From contig NZ_JBQHTM010000030.1 in the NCBI RefSeq assembly GCF_052065695.1, positions 1 to 43,908 of the forward strand: a stretch of 43,908 nucleotides of DNA, in the 5' to 3' direction. Shown here piece after piece: positions 16,861-24,743 of the stretch (position 1 is the stretch's first letter; the number at the start of each line of letters is the position of its first letter). A model generated the notes under the pieces. It had not been told where the DNA came from. It made no database searches and saw only the letters and a program-made list of their open reading frames with translations. The translations under genes were made by a program, and so were the position numbers. The stretch comes from Intestinimonas sp052065695 (GTDB lineage: Bacteria > Bacillota > Clostridia > Oscillospirales > Oscillospiraceae).

Positions 16861-17361
16861 TCACTCCAGCGCGTGGCGGCTGCGGACCAGCTCGATGGCC
16901 TCCTTGCCGGACAGGTGCTCCACGGTGACCTCCACCATGACCACGGCGGGCAGCTCCTTTTCCAGAATCGCCTCCCGGTGGGCCTCGCTGTCCTCGGGAG
17001 CATAGCGGAGGGCCAGCTTCTCCAGGGCGGCACGGATCTCCGTCGGGTCCTCCAGCACCCTGGCCTTCCCGAAGAGAACGACGCTGCGGAAGTAGGTGGT
17101 GTACTCCAGAGGGACCACCTGGTCCCGGTCCACCACGCAGAAGGAGACCTTGGGGTCCCGAAGGATGGCGTCCAGCTTGTGGCCCTCTCGGGCACAGTGG
17201 AACCAGAGCTTACCGTTCTCGTAGACGTAGCTCAGGGGAACGGCATAGGGATAGCCGTTGTCGCCCTGGACGGCCAACACCCCGGAGGTGCCCCGGTCCA
17301 GCACGGCCAGGCACTCCTCATGGGAAAGAACTTGATTTTTTCGCCTCATCTCACGAAACAT
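16861..17361 (-). CDS. Pyridoxamine 5'-phosphate oxidase-fold flavoprotein
   Basis: A 166-residue protein of the NimA/PPOX-like split-barrel family. The pattern is typical: GTSGVLAVQGDNGYPYAVPLSYVYENGKLWFHCAREGHKLDAI near the N-terminus (FMN-binding barrel), then VSFCVVDRD and FRSVVLFGKARVLEDP. Such proteins bind FMN, and some reduce nitro compounds or bind haem; the substrate here is unknown. The start at 17361 follows AAAGGTGG by about 9 bases; an internal ATG at 17349 is possible. It is a single-gene unit with its own promoter. Confidence 0.85.
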   Translation of the reverse strand: MFREMRRKNQVLSHEECLAVLDRGTSGVLAVQGDNGYPYAVPLSYVYENGKLWFHCAREGHKLDAILRDPKVSFCVVDRDQVVPLEYTTYFRSVVLFGKARVLEDPTEIRAALEKLALRYAPEDSEAHREAILEKELPAVVMVEVTVEHLSGKEAIELVRSRHALE

Positions 17362-17399
17362 GTGGAAAAACCACCTTTCCGGTATTCCTTTGTGGACCA

Positions 17400-17428
17400 G
17401 TTATACCACGGAAGATGGAATTTTGCAA
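17400..17428 (-). promoter_or_regulatory. SigA-type promoter for the PPOX-fold gene
   Basis: On the minus strand TTGCAA, a 17-base spacer and an extended -10, TGGTATAAC. The -10 ends 38 bases before the start codon. Confidence 0.6.
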
Positions 17429-17445
17429 GGCGGGAGGCCCGACAC

Positions 17446-17474
17446 TGGACAGGACTGGTCCTGTGGAGTATGAT
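17446..17474 (+). promoter_or_regulatory. SigA-type promoter for thiN
   Basis: TGGACA, a 17-base spacer and TATGAT, ending 44 bases before the thiN start. It is divergent from, and about 18 bases from, the promoter on the opposite strand. Confidence 0.6.
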
Positions 17475-17518
17475 AATGTCTATTGATAGTCAGGCGAGCA
17501 GAGAGAGGCGGGAGCGTT

Positions 17519-18139
17519 ATGAATCAGGACGGGACATGTTATATTGTGGGGGCGGGGGCCTTTTACGACCGGGATTTTACGCCGGGAGCGGAGGACTTTG
17601 TCATTGCCGCCGACGGCGGCTACGGGACACTCACGTCCCGCGGAACCGACATGGACCTGGTGGTGGGGGACTTCGACTCCATGGGATTCCGGCCCGACCA
17701 CCCCAAGGTGGTGGATCTGCCGGTGGAGAAGGACGACACCGATACCATGGCCGCCATCCGGCTGGGCTGGGATCGGGGCTACCGTACCTTCCGGCTCTAC
17801 GGCGGCACCGGAGGACGGGTGGACCACACCCTGGCCAACCTCCAGTCCCTGGTGTGGCTCTCCACACGGGGTGGACGGGGCTTCCTGGTGGGGGAGAACT
17901 GGACCGCCGCCGCAGTCACCGACGGCTCCATGGCCTTTTCGGCGGACCACCGGGGGACGATCTCGGTATTCTGCCAGGGGGACCGGGCGGAGGGGGTCAC
18001 CCTGGAGGGCCTCAAGTATCCCCTGAAGGATGCCGTCCTCACCTGTGATTTTCCACTGGGTGTGAGCAATGAGTTTACCGGCGTGGAGAGCCGGGTGGCC
18101 GTCCGGAAAGGGACCTTGCTGGTGATTTGGTACCATTGA
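17519..18139 (+). CDS. thiN: Thiamine pyrophosphokinase
   Basis: A 206-residue enzyme that transfers pyrophosphate from ATP to thiamine to form thiamine diphosphate. Family motifs are visible: AADGGYGTL (about 32-40), DLVVGDFDSMG, the catalytic acidic cluster LPVEKDDTDTMAAIRLG, and GGTGGRVDHTLANLQSL. The C-terminal TPK_B1 substrate-binding domain includes GVSNEF. The ATG at 17519 follows GAGGCGGGA; an upstream in-frame ATT/ATA region has no ribosome binding site. Monocistronic, with its own promoter and terminator. Confidence 0.93.
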   Translation: MNQDGTCYIVGAGAFYDRDFTPGAEDFVIAADGGYGTLTSRGTDMDLVVGDFDSMGFRPDHPKVVDLPVEKDDTDTMAAIRLGWDRGYRTFRLYGGTGGRVDHTLANLQSLVWLSTRGGRGFLVGENWTAAAVTDGSMAFSADHRGTISVFCQGDRAEGVTLEGLKYPLKDAVLTCDFPLGVSNEFTGVESRVAVRKGTLLVIWYH

Positions 18140-18142
18140 GTG

Positions 18143-18186
18143 AAGGGCCCTGCCCCGGAAAATGTTTTCCGGGGCAGGGCCCTTTT
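18143..18186. terminator. Bidirectional terminator after thiN
   Basis: A near-perfect palindrome of 20-base arms (18143-18162 with 18165-18184) with A and T tails, between thiN (+) and the DUF4179-type gene (-). Confidence 0.85.
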
Positions 18187-18193
18187 ACGGTTG

Positions 18194-19195
18194 CTATTCC
18201 GATATGGGATACTGAACGTCGTCGATGGTCACCGAGACCACCGCCTGGGTATCCACGATGCGGTTGAAGGTATAGATGGAGCTCCCCTGGTCGATGAGAG
18301 CATAGGTGCGGTTGGAGACAAAGGCCTCGTCATCCTCCACCGTGTAGTCCGAGCCATCGGCGTAGTGGAGGATCAGCCGATCGATGTCGCTGTCCTGCGG
18401 CAGCCCCAGAGCCGTTTCGTCGATGCGGATGCCGATGGGGGAGAGGGTGACGGCGCCCTCCGCCAGCGTCACGTCCGCCAGGCCGCCGCTCTCCGGCAGC
18501 GCCACTGTGACTGTGGACATATCCAGACGGTTCTGGCCGTCGCCGATGGATGCCTGGAGGCTGGGATCGTCCGTAATGAAGTAGGTGCACAGCCAGAGTG
18601 TGTCATCGGTGGTGAAGGCGGTGTCCAGATAGGTCCTGCTGGCTGCGGTGGTCATGGTGAACACTGGAGCATCCTCCGGCCACCACAGCTCCCCGTCGGG
18701 AAATACCTCGTATCCGCTTACCCCGCCGGGATGTTCCACCCGACAGTAGAGCAGGCCCGCCCTCACGACCGGGTCGTACAGCCCGGCCTCCACCGTCAGG
18801 GTATAGTCCCCATACACCGCCTGCTCACCGGCGGCGAAGAGATAGGGGGCCACCAGCTCCCGGGCGACGGTCTCATCCAGGGGCAGCCGCTCCCAGGCCG
18901 GGATGTTGGTGATCAGCCTGCCGGTTTCGTCGTATTCCACGATGCCCTCGCTGGAATCCACGTTTTCTCCAAAGAAAGCTCGGAGCATGGCGCCGGGATT
19001 TTCGAAACGGATGAAACCCGTCGCCGCCATGGTGGCCACGGTGCACAGCGCGGTGATGACGGCGGCCAGGGCGATGGCTCTGGACAGCCGAAAGGGCTTT
19101 TTTTTCTGATGTGTCATGGTTTGGACCTCCTGAAGGATCTCCTCGGAGGCGTGGAGGGAGGACACGGCCTCCCGATAGATTTTCTTGTCAAACAT
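18194..19195 (-). CDS. DUF4179-like membrane protein, probable anti-sigma partner
   Basis: A 333-residue protein: a 39-residue cytoplasmic N-terminus (with LHASEEILQEV), one membrane helix (about 40-60) and a large extracytoplasmic domain of beta-rich character. The N-terminal layout and the region NPGAMLRAFFGENVD resemble DUF4179 proteins, which commonly pair with sigma-70-like genes in Firmicutes. Its start overlaps the end of the sigma gene by 8 bases, so the two are translationally coupled. The inferred role is to hold the sigma factor at the membrane and release it on an outside signal; the signal is unknown. Confidence 0.65.
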   Translation of the reverse strand: MFDKKIYREAVSSLHASEEILQEVQTMTHQKKKPFRLSRAIALAAVITALCTVATMAATGFIRFENPGAMLRAFFGENVDSSEGIVEYDETGRLITNIPAWERLPLDETVARELVAPYLFAAGEQAVYGDYTLTVEAGLYDPVVRAGLLYCRVEHPGGVSGYEVFPDGELWWPEDAPVFTMTTAASRTYLDTAFTTDDTLWLCTYFITDDPSLQASIGDGQNRLDMSTVTVALPESGGLADVTLAEGAVTLSPIGIRIDETALGLPQDSDIDRLILHYADGSDYTVEDDEAFVSNRTYALIDQGSSIYTFNRIVDTQAVVSVTIDDVQYPISE

Positions 19196-19670
19196 GCTCC
19201 TTCACCTCCTGAAGATCGATTTTCAGCAGGGCCCGGGCCCGCCGCAGGCGGGTGCGGACCGTTGCGCTGGGGATGTGGAGGAGGGCGGCCACCTCGTCGC
19301 AGGAGTAGTCCTCGTAGTAGTGCAGATAGATGGGGACCCGGTACTTGGCGGGTAGAGCCAGGACTGCGTCCATCAGCTCACTGTGTTCCGGGCTGGGGAA
19401 GGGGAGAGATGACATATGGTCCCCAATAGGCTCTGTCCGCCGCCAGGGAGACAGGAGCGCCTTTTTGCAGGCGTTGATGGTCACCCGGAGCAGCCAGTGC
19501 TTGATGTGAGCCTCACTCTCAAAGGACTTGTCCGTCCGATAGAGCTTGAGGAGCACTTCCTGCGTGATGTCGTCCGCCTCCGTCCGGCTTTTGGTGTAGT
19601 GGAACGCCAGCCGGAAAATGGTGTCCATATACCGCTGGGCCAGGAGCGTGAACTGTTGGTCTGTCATCAT
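19188..19670 (-). CDS. ECF-type RNA polymerase sigma factor
   Basis: A 160-residue sigma factor with region 2 (YMDTIFRLAFHYTKSRTEADDITQEVLLKLYR, then HIKHWLLRVTINACK) and region 4 (LPAKYRVPIYLHYYEDYSCDEVAALLHIPSATVRTRLRRAR), and no region 1 or 3. The ATG at 19670 follows AAGGAG by 7 bases. It heads a two-gene operon with the membrane protein, the same layout as the pair at 42788-43814. Confidence 0.92.
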   Translation of the reverse strand: MMTDQQFTLLAQRYMDTIFRLAFHYTKSRTEADDITQEVLLKLYRTDKSFESEAHIKHWLLRVTINACKKALLSPWRRTEPIGDHMSSLPFPSPEHSELMDAVLALPAKYRVPIYLHYYEDYSCDEVAALLHIPSATVRTRLRRARALLKIDLQEVKEHV

Positions 19671-19702
19671 AGCGCGTCTCCTTGAAATGCATTTCACTCT
19701 AA

Positions 19703-19730
19703 ATATCCTATCCCGGTGGAAAATGTTTCA
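19703..19730 (-). promoter_or_regulatory. Possible ECF-type autoregulated promoter
   Basis: On the minus strand TGAAAC, a 16-base spacer and GGATAT. TGAAAC resembles the -35 of many ECF promoters. The -10 is not distinctive, so this is tentative. Confidence 0.3.
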
Positions 19731-19740
19731 CAAGAGGACA

Positions 19741-19776
19741 AAAAAGTCCGGCGCGGTGTTCCGCGCCGGACTTTTT
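19741..19776 (-). terminator. Terminator of the aldehyde dehydrogenase gene
   Basis: A 16-base perfect stem (19741-19756 with 19761-19776) and a 4-base loop. On the minus strand it is followed by a T run, 10 bases after the aldehyde dehydrogenase stop codon. Confidence 0.85.
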
Positions 19777-19786
19777 GCAGTTTTGC

Positions 19787-21271
19787 TTACTTGTCGGGAT
19801 AGAAGCCAGAGGGGGCTTCGGAGAGGTTGATCATGATGTTCTTCATCTGGGTGTAGTGCTCCAGGATGACCTTGTGGGTCTCGCGTCCGATGCCGGAGGC
19901 CTTGTAACCGCCGAAGGGGGCGCCCTCGGGGATGGCGTTGTAGGTGTTGACCCACATACGGCCGGTCTCGATGCCGCGGGAGACCCGGATGGCCCGGTTG
20001 ATGTCCCGGGTCCAGACGGCACCGCCCAGGCCGTAGCTGCTGTCATTGGCCATGGCGATGACCTCGTCCTCGTCGTGGAACTTGATGACACAGGCCACCG
20101 GCCCAAAGATCTCCTCCTGGGCCACCCGCATCTTGTTGTCCACGTCCACCAGCAGGGTGGGCTTCATGAAGCAGCCCTTGGCCAGATCGCCCTCGGTGGC
20201 GCGTTCACCGCCGCAGGCCACCTTGGCGCCCTCCTGCTTGCCGATCTCGATGTAGTTCAGGATCTTCTTGACCTGGTTCTCGTTGATCTGGGCGCCCATC
20301 TGGGTGTCCTTTTCCCAGGGCATGCCAACCTTGACCTGGTTGAAGCGGCGGGCGGCCTCCTCCACGAACTTATCATAGATGGTGTCCTGGACAAAGACGC
20401 GGGAGCCGGCACAGCAGACCTGGCCCTGGTTGAAGAGGATGCCCAGCTGCACGCCGTCCATGACCATGTCCCACTTGCAGTCGTCGAAGTAGATGTTGGC
20501 GCTCTTGCCGCCCAGCTCCAGGGTGGAGGGGATGAGCCGCTCAGCGGCGGCCCGGGCCACGTTGCGACCCACCTCGGTGGAGCCGGTAAAGGCCAGCTTC
20601 CGGAAGCCGGGGTGGTCCAGAATGTACTGTCCGGCCTTGGAGCCGGAGCCGGTAATGACGTTGAAAACGCCGGCGGGGATCACGTCCTGGGTCAGACGGG
20701 CCAGCTCCAGCACGCTCAGGGGGGTGTCGCTGGAGGGCTTAAAGACGGTGCAGCAGCCGGCAGCCAACACAGGGGCCAGTTTCCAGGCGGCCATCAGGAA
20801 GGGGAAGTTCCAGGGCACGATCTGCCCCACCACACCGATGGGCTCTCGGAGGATCAGGGAGAGGGTGCTTCCCTCCAGAATGTTGGCGGAGCCCTCCTCG
20901 GCCATGATACAGCCGGCGAAGTAGCGGAAGTGGCGGACAGAATAGGGGATATCGATGGCCATGGTCTCGCGGATGGGCTTGCCGTTATCCAGAGACTCCA
21001 CCATGGCCAGATGTTCGGCGTTCTGCTCGATGATGTCGGCCACCTTGTTCAGAATGGCGGCCCGCTCATTGGTGGTGATGTTCTTCCAGGTCTTGAAGGC
21101 TTCCCAGGCCGCGGTGACAGCGGTATCCACATCCTCTTTGGTGGCTTGGGCGCAGGTAGCCAGATGTTCGCCGTTGGCGGGGCAGCGGGTCTCAAAGGTG
21201 GCGCCGTCGCCGGCGGGGACCCACTTGCCGTTGATGTAAAGTCCATAATTCTCCTGGGTGATCCGTTCCAT
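19787..21271 (-). CDS. NAD(P)-dependent aldehyde dehydrogenase
   Basis: A 494-residue enzyme of the classical ALDH superfamily, full length. It shows VGQIVPWNFPFLMAAWKLAP (cofactor binding), AFTGSTEVGR, the general-base Glu in LELGGKS, the catalytic Cys in NQGQVCCAGSR and the C-terminal PFGGYKASGIGRE. It oxidises an aldehyde to the acid; the closest general type is the acetaldehyde/betaine-aldehyde group (AldA/ExaC-like), and the exact substrate is not readable from sequence. The ATG follows AAAGGAG by 7 bases. Monocistronic, with its own promoter and terminator. Confidence 0.92.
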   Translation of the reverse strand: MERITQENYGLYINGKWVPAGDGATFETRCPANGEHLATCAQATKEDVDTAVTAAWEAFKTWKNITTNERAAILNKVADIIEQNAEHLAMVESLDNGKPIRETMAIDIPYSVRHFRYFAGCIMAEEGSANILEGSTLSLILREPIGVVGQIVPWNFPFLMAAWKLAPVLAAGCCTVFKPSSDTPLSVLELARLTQDVIPAGVFNVITGSGSKAGQYILDHPGFRKLAFTGSTEVGRNVARAAAERLIPSTLELGGKSANIYFDDCKWDMVMDGVQLGILFNQGQVCCAGSRVFVQDTIYDKFVEEAARRFNQVKVGMPWEKDTQMGAQINENQVKKILNYIEIGKQEGAKVACGGERATEGDLAKGCFMKPTLLVDVDNKMRVAQEEIFGPVACVIKFHDEDEVIAMANDSSYGLGGAVWTRDINRAIRVSRGIETGRMWVNTYNAIPEGAPFGGYKASGIGRETHKVILEHYTQMKNIMINLSEAPSGFYPDK

Positions 21272-21340
21272 GGTGATGCTCCTTTCTCAGCGGAAATGAA
21301 CGGGCCAAGGCCCGGTTTACGGATGTTGTTCCCGGTTTGA

Positions 21341-21368
21341 AGTATATCATTTTACACAAATAAGTCAA
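21341..21368 (-). promoter_or_regulatory. SigA-type promoter for the aldehyde dehydrogenase
   Basis: On the minus strand TTGACT, a 16-base spacer and TATACT, giving a leader of about 60 bases. AT-rich DNA lies just upstream of the -35, as an UP element would. Confidence 0.6.
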
Positions 21369-21523
21369 TAGAAAAATGAGGGAAATAAAAATAAATAATT
21401 ATTTTATTTTAATATAACTTAATAATTATAAAAAAATAACATGTTTTAGCTATAATTAGTTTGGAATATTTAAAATAGAATATGTTCTGATATGTGGAAC
21501 AAATATATAGGAAATAAATAAAT
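21360..21523. other. AT-rich intergenic island
   Basis: About 160 bases made almost wholly of A and T (for example around 21385-21440), in a window that is otherwise strongly GC-rich. It lies between the divergent aldehyde dehydrogenase and gcv promoters and holds no recognisable gene. Confidence 0.7.
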
Positions 21524-21582
21524 TGGCCCTGCCAATAAAAGCGCCAAGGTGAAGTTATGGGCAGATCTGATGCAATTCCTCC

Positions 21583-21611
21583 TTGAAAAGATTGGATGCA
21601 TCCGGTATACT
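21583..21611 (+). promoter_or_regulatory. SigA-type promoter of the gcv operon
   Basis: TTGAAA, a 17-base spacer and TATACT, placing the transcript start about 25 bases before the first glycine aptamer. Confidence 0.65.
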
Positions 21612-21641
21612 GAGAATGAACAGAATACGTTCGAATGATGG

Positions 21642-21806
21642 CATCGGGAGAGACCGCTCAGGCGGCGCCGAAGGGGATTGGCAGAAAAACTCTCAGGCAA
21701 AAGTACCGGTGCCGGACGAAACTCCGAAGACCAAAGGGGCGCGTGCCCCGGCGGACCGAAGAAGCAATTTGCTCTGCCGGGGCAAAGAATCTTTCAGGTG
21801 AGAAGA
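21642..21806 (+). promoter_or_regulatory. Tandem glycine riboswitch
   Basis: Two consecutive aptamers. The first (about 21644-21731) has GGGAGAG, GGCGCCGAAGG, CTCTCAGGCAAAAGTACC and GGACGAAACTCCGAAGA, all consensus parts of the glycine aptamer. The second (about 21733-21806) has GGACCGAAGAAGCAA and AATCTTTCAGGTGAGAAGAC. It is followed by a terminator and then gcvT, the classic arrangement in which glycine switches on the glycine cleavage genes. Confidence 0.93.
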
Positions 21807-21807
21807 C

Positions 21808-21850
21808 GGAGGCGTGCCTTTGCTTGGCGCGCCTCCGCTTTGCATTTTTT
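21808..21850 (+). terminator. Riboswitch expression-platform terminator
   Basis: An 11-pair stem (21808-21818 with 21826-21836, one G-U pair), a 7-base loop, then after 8 bases a run of six T. Its left arm starts right at the end of aptamer 2, so glycine binding could prevent its formation. Confidence 0.75.
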
Positions 21851-21883
21851 GTCCTACCAATTTTGAGAAAGAAGGGATCGCCA

Positions 21884-22966
21884 ATGGAAAAGAAGACGCC
21901 GCTTTACGACCGCCATGTGGCGCTGGGCGGGAAAATCGTCCCCTTTGCGGGTTACCTGCTGCCGGTCCAGTACCCCACCGGTGTCATCGCCGAGCACATG
22001 GCCGTCCGCACCGCCGCCGGGCTCTTCGACGTCTCCCACATGGGGGAGCTGGTATTCACCGGCCCGGACGCCCTCAAAAACCTCAACCATATGCTCACCA
22101 ACGACTTCACCAACATGACCGACGGCCAGGTCCGCTACTCCCCCATGTGCAACGACGCCGGTGGCTGCGTGGACGATCTCATCGTCTACAAGGTCCGGGA
22201 GGGGGCCTACCTGGTGGTGGTCAACGCCGCCAACAAGGATAAGGATGCCGCCTGGATGGCGGAACACCTCTTTGGGGACTGCAAAATGGAGGACATTTCG
22301 GATACTGTGGCCCAAGTGGCCCTCCAGGGGCCCAGGTCCAAGGAAATCCTCCTGAAGCTGGTGGGAGAGGAGGACCTACCCAAGAAGTATTACAGCTTTA
22401 TCCCCCAGATCACGGTGGGCGGCATCCAGTGCCTCATATCCCGCACCGGCTACACCGGTGAGTTCGGCTACGAGCTCTACTGCGCCGCCGGGGAGGGGCC
22501 TGCCCTGTGGGACCTGCTGCTGGAGACGGGGAAGGACCTGGGGCTCGTCCCCTGCGGCCTGGGTGCCCGGGACACCCTGCGGCTGGAGGCCGCCATGCCC
22601 CTCTATGGGCATGAGCTCACCGACGACATAGGCCCCCTGGAGGCGGGTCTGGACTTCGCCATCAAGCTGAACAAGGACGATTTCATCGGCAAGGTGGGCC
22701 TGGAGGGCCGGCTGCCCCTCACCAGGACCCGGGTGGGCCTGGAGGTCACCGGTCGGGGCATCGTTCGGGAGCACCAGGACGTCTACATCGGCGACCGGCT
22801 GGCGGGGCAGACCACCTCCGGCACCCACGCCCCCTTCTTGGGCAAGGCCATCGCCATGGCCTATCTGGCCCCGGCGGACGCCGCCGTGGGCACCCAGGTG
22901 GAGGTGGACGTCCGGGGCCGCCGGGTGCCCTGTAAGGTGGTGCCCCTGCCCTTCTATAAGCACTGA
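21884..22966 (+). CDS. gcvT: Glycine cleavage system T protein (aminomethyltransferase)
   Basis: A 360-residue protein that transfers the methylene group from lipoyl-bound aminomethyl on GcvH to tetrahydrofolate, releasing ammonia. Motifs: LYDRHVALGGKIVPFAGYLLPVQY at the N-terminus, AGLFDVSHMGE, ISRTGYTGEFGYELYC (folate-binding region), LGARDTLRLEAAMPLYGHEL, and the C-terminal barrel. The ATG at 21884 follows GAAGGGA. First gene of a five-gene operon under riboswitch control. Confidence 0.96.
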   Translation: MEKKTPLYDRHVALGGKIVPFAGYLLPVQYPTGVIAEHMAVRTAAGLFDVSHMGELVFTGPDALKNLNHMLTNDFTNMTDGQVRYSPMCNDAGGCVDDLIVYKVREGAYLVVVNAANKDKDAAWMAEHLFGDCKMEDISDTVAQVALQGPRSKEILLKLVGEEDLPKKYYSFIPQITVGGIQCLISRTGYTGEFGYELYCAAGEGPALWDLLLETGKDLGLVPCGLGARDTLRLEAAMPLYGHELTDDIGPLEAGLDFAIKLNKDDFIGKVGLEGRLPLTRTRVGLEVTGRGIVREHQDVYIGDRLAGQTTSGTHAPFLGKAIAMAYLAPADAAVGTQVEVDVRGRRVPCKVVPLPFYKH

Positions 22967-23009
22967 ACCGAACACATGATAAATAATGTACTATAAGGAG
23001 GAATTTACC

Positions 23010-23390
23010 ATGAATACCCCTGATCATCTCCGCTATACCAAGTCCCACGAGTGGATCCTCTTCGCTGACGACGGCACCGCCAAGGTGGGCCTCACCGACC
23101 ACGCCCAGGACGCTCTGGGAGACCTGGTCTTTGTGAACCTGCCTCAGGTGGGGGACGCCCTGACCTGCGGCGAGGCCCTGGGCGATGTAGAGTCAGTGAA
23201 GGCCGTCTCCGACGTATACAGCCCCGTTACCGGCACCGTGAAGGCGGTCAATGAGGACCTGCTGGACACCCCAGAGGCCATCAACTCCGACCCCTACGGC
23301 GCCTGGCTGGTGGAGGTGGAGAACATCACCGACCAGGAGGAGCTGCTGGACGCTGCCGCCTATGAGGCCCACTGCGCCCAGGAGGACTGA
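23010..23390 (+). CDS. gcvH: Glycine cleavage system H protein (lipoyl carrier)
   Basis: A 126-residue lipoyl-bearing shuttle between GcvP, GcvT and Lpd. YTKSHEWI, VGLTDHAQDALGDLVFVNLP and the lipoylation site ESVKAVSDVYSP (Lys about 62) are conserved, as is NEDLLDTPEAINSDPYGAWL. The ATG at 23010 follows AAGGAGG by 8 bases. Confidence 0.97.
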   Translation: MNTPDHLRYTKSHEWILFADDGTAKVGLTDHAQDALGDLVFVNLPQVGDALTCGEALGDVESVKAVSDVYSPVTGTVKAVNEDLLDTPEAINSDPYGAWLVEVENITDQEELLDAAAYEAHCAQED

Positions 23391-23429
23391 ACCACAGCAG
23401 AGAAAACGGAAAGGAGCTGATCCAAGGAC

Positions 23430-24743
23430 ATGGGAAGCTATCAGCCATCCACCCAGGCAGAGCGTCAGGCCATGCTGGAGGCCATCGGCTGTCAGAGCGT
23501 GGACGACCTCTATGCCCAGGTGCCGCCGGAGATGCGTCTGGACCACCTGGACCTGCCCGACGGCAAGAGCGAGCTGGAGGTCCGGCGCATCCTGGAGAGC
23601 ATCGCCGGCAAGAACACGGTCTTCCCCTCGGTGCTCCGGGGGGCGGGCGCCTACAAGCACTATATTCCTGCCATCGTCAAGAGCGTCACAAGCAAGGAGA
23701 CCTTCCTCACCGCCTATACCCCCTATCAGGCTGAGCTCTCCCAGGGAGTGCTCCAGTCCATTTTTGAGTACCAGACCATGATCTGCGCCCTCACCGGCAT
23801 GGACGCCTCCAATGCCTCCATCTACGACGGCGCTTCTGCCGCCGCCGAGGCGGTGGCCATGTGCCGGGAGTGGAAGCAGAGCACCGTCCTGATCTCCGCC
23901 GCCGCCCACCCCATGGTCCGCCGGACGGTGGAGACCTACTGCTTCGGAAACGGCATGGAGGTAAAGACCGTCCCGGTGAAGAACGGCTTTACCGACGCCC
24001 AGGCCCTGGCGGATCTGCTGGACGACACCGTGGCCTGCTTCTACCTGCAGCAGCCCAACTACTTTGGCCGCATCGAGTCGGCCAAGGAGCTGGGTGAGAC
24101 CGTCCACGCCGCCGGTGCCAAATTCATCATGGGGGTCAACCCCATCGCCATGGCGGTGCTGAAAACCCCAGGCGAGTGCGGTGCCGACATCGCCGTGGGG
24201 GAAGGACAGCCCCTGGGTATGCCCCTGAGCTTCGGTGGCCCCTATCTGGGCTTTATGGCGGCCACCTCCGCCCTCACCCGGAAACTGCCCGGCCGCATTG
24301 TGGGCGAGACCACCGATCACGACGGCCGCCGGGCCTACGTCCTCACCCTCCAGGCCCGGGAGCAGCACATCCGCCGGGAGAAGGCCTCCTCCAACGTGTG
24401 CTCCAACCAGGCCCTGTGCGCCATGACCGCCGCCGTCTACCTGGCCGCCATGGGCCCCAACGGTCTGCGGCAGGTGGCCGAGAGCTGCATGGCCCATGCC
24501 CGGTACGCCGCCCAGAAGGTGTGCGACGTGCCCGGCTTCGACATGGTCTACCCCGGCCCCTACTTCCATGAGTTTGTCACCACCTGCCCCTGCAGGCCGG
24601 AAAAGCTGCTCAGCGGCCTGGCCAAACGGGGCATCCTGGGCCCCCTCCCCCTGGAGGACGGCAACCTGCTGTGGTGCGCCACAGAGATGAATACCAGGGA
24701 CGAGATCGACGGCCTGGACCAGGCCATTCGGGAGGTGGTATGA
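23430..24743 (+). CDS. gcvPA: Glycine dehydrogenase (decarboxylating) subunit 1
   Basis: A 437-residue N-terminal half of the split P protein, the form common in Firmicutes. With GcvPB it decarboxylates glycine and passes aminomethyl to GcvH. Conserved segments: FLTAYTPYQAELSQGVLQSIFEYQTMICALTGMDASNASIYDG, GEGQPLGMPLSFGGPYLGF, REQHIRREKASSNVCSNQALCA. The ATG at 23430 has only a weak AAGG nearby; AAAGGAG is 14 bases upstream. gcvPB starts on the base after its stop codon. Confidence 0.96.
   Translation: MGSYQPSTQAERQAMLEAIGCQSVDDLYAQVPPEMRLDHLDLPDGKSELEVRRILESIAGKNTVFPSVLRGAGAYKHYIPAIVKSVTSKETFLTAYTPYQAELSQGVLQSIFEYQTMICALTGMDASNASIYDGASAAAEAVAMCREWKQSTVLISAAAHPMVRRTVETYCFGNGMEVKTVPVKNGFTDAQALADLLDDTVACFYLQQPNYFGRIESAKELGETVHAAGAKFIMGVNPIAMAVLKTPGECGADIAVGEGQPLGMPLSFGGPYLGFMAATSALTRKLPGRIVGETTDHDGRRAYVLTLQAREQHIRREKASSNVCSNQALCAMTAAVYLAAMGPNGLRQVAESCMAHARYAAQKVCDVPGFDMVYPGPYFHEFVTTCPCRPEKLLSGLAKRGILGPLPLEDGNLLWCATEMNTRDEIDGLDQAIREVV

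Noticed and set aside
16591..18048. 485-codon plus-strand frame running through the feo terminator and thiN
   Set aside because: It crosses a strong terminator, the antisense of the PPOX-fold gene and thiN in the wrong frame; chance openness of GC-rich DNA.
18140..19429. 429-codon plus-strand frame opposite the DUF4179/sigma pair
   Set aside because: The minus-strand genes have clear sigma and membrane-protein signatures and an 8-base coupled overlap; the plus frame has none.
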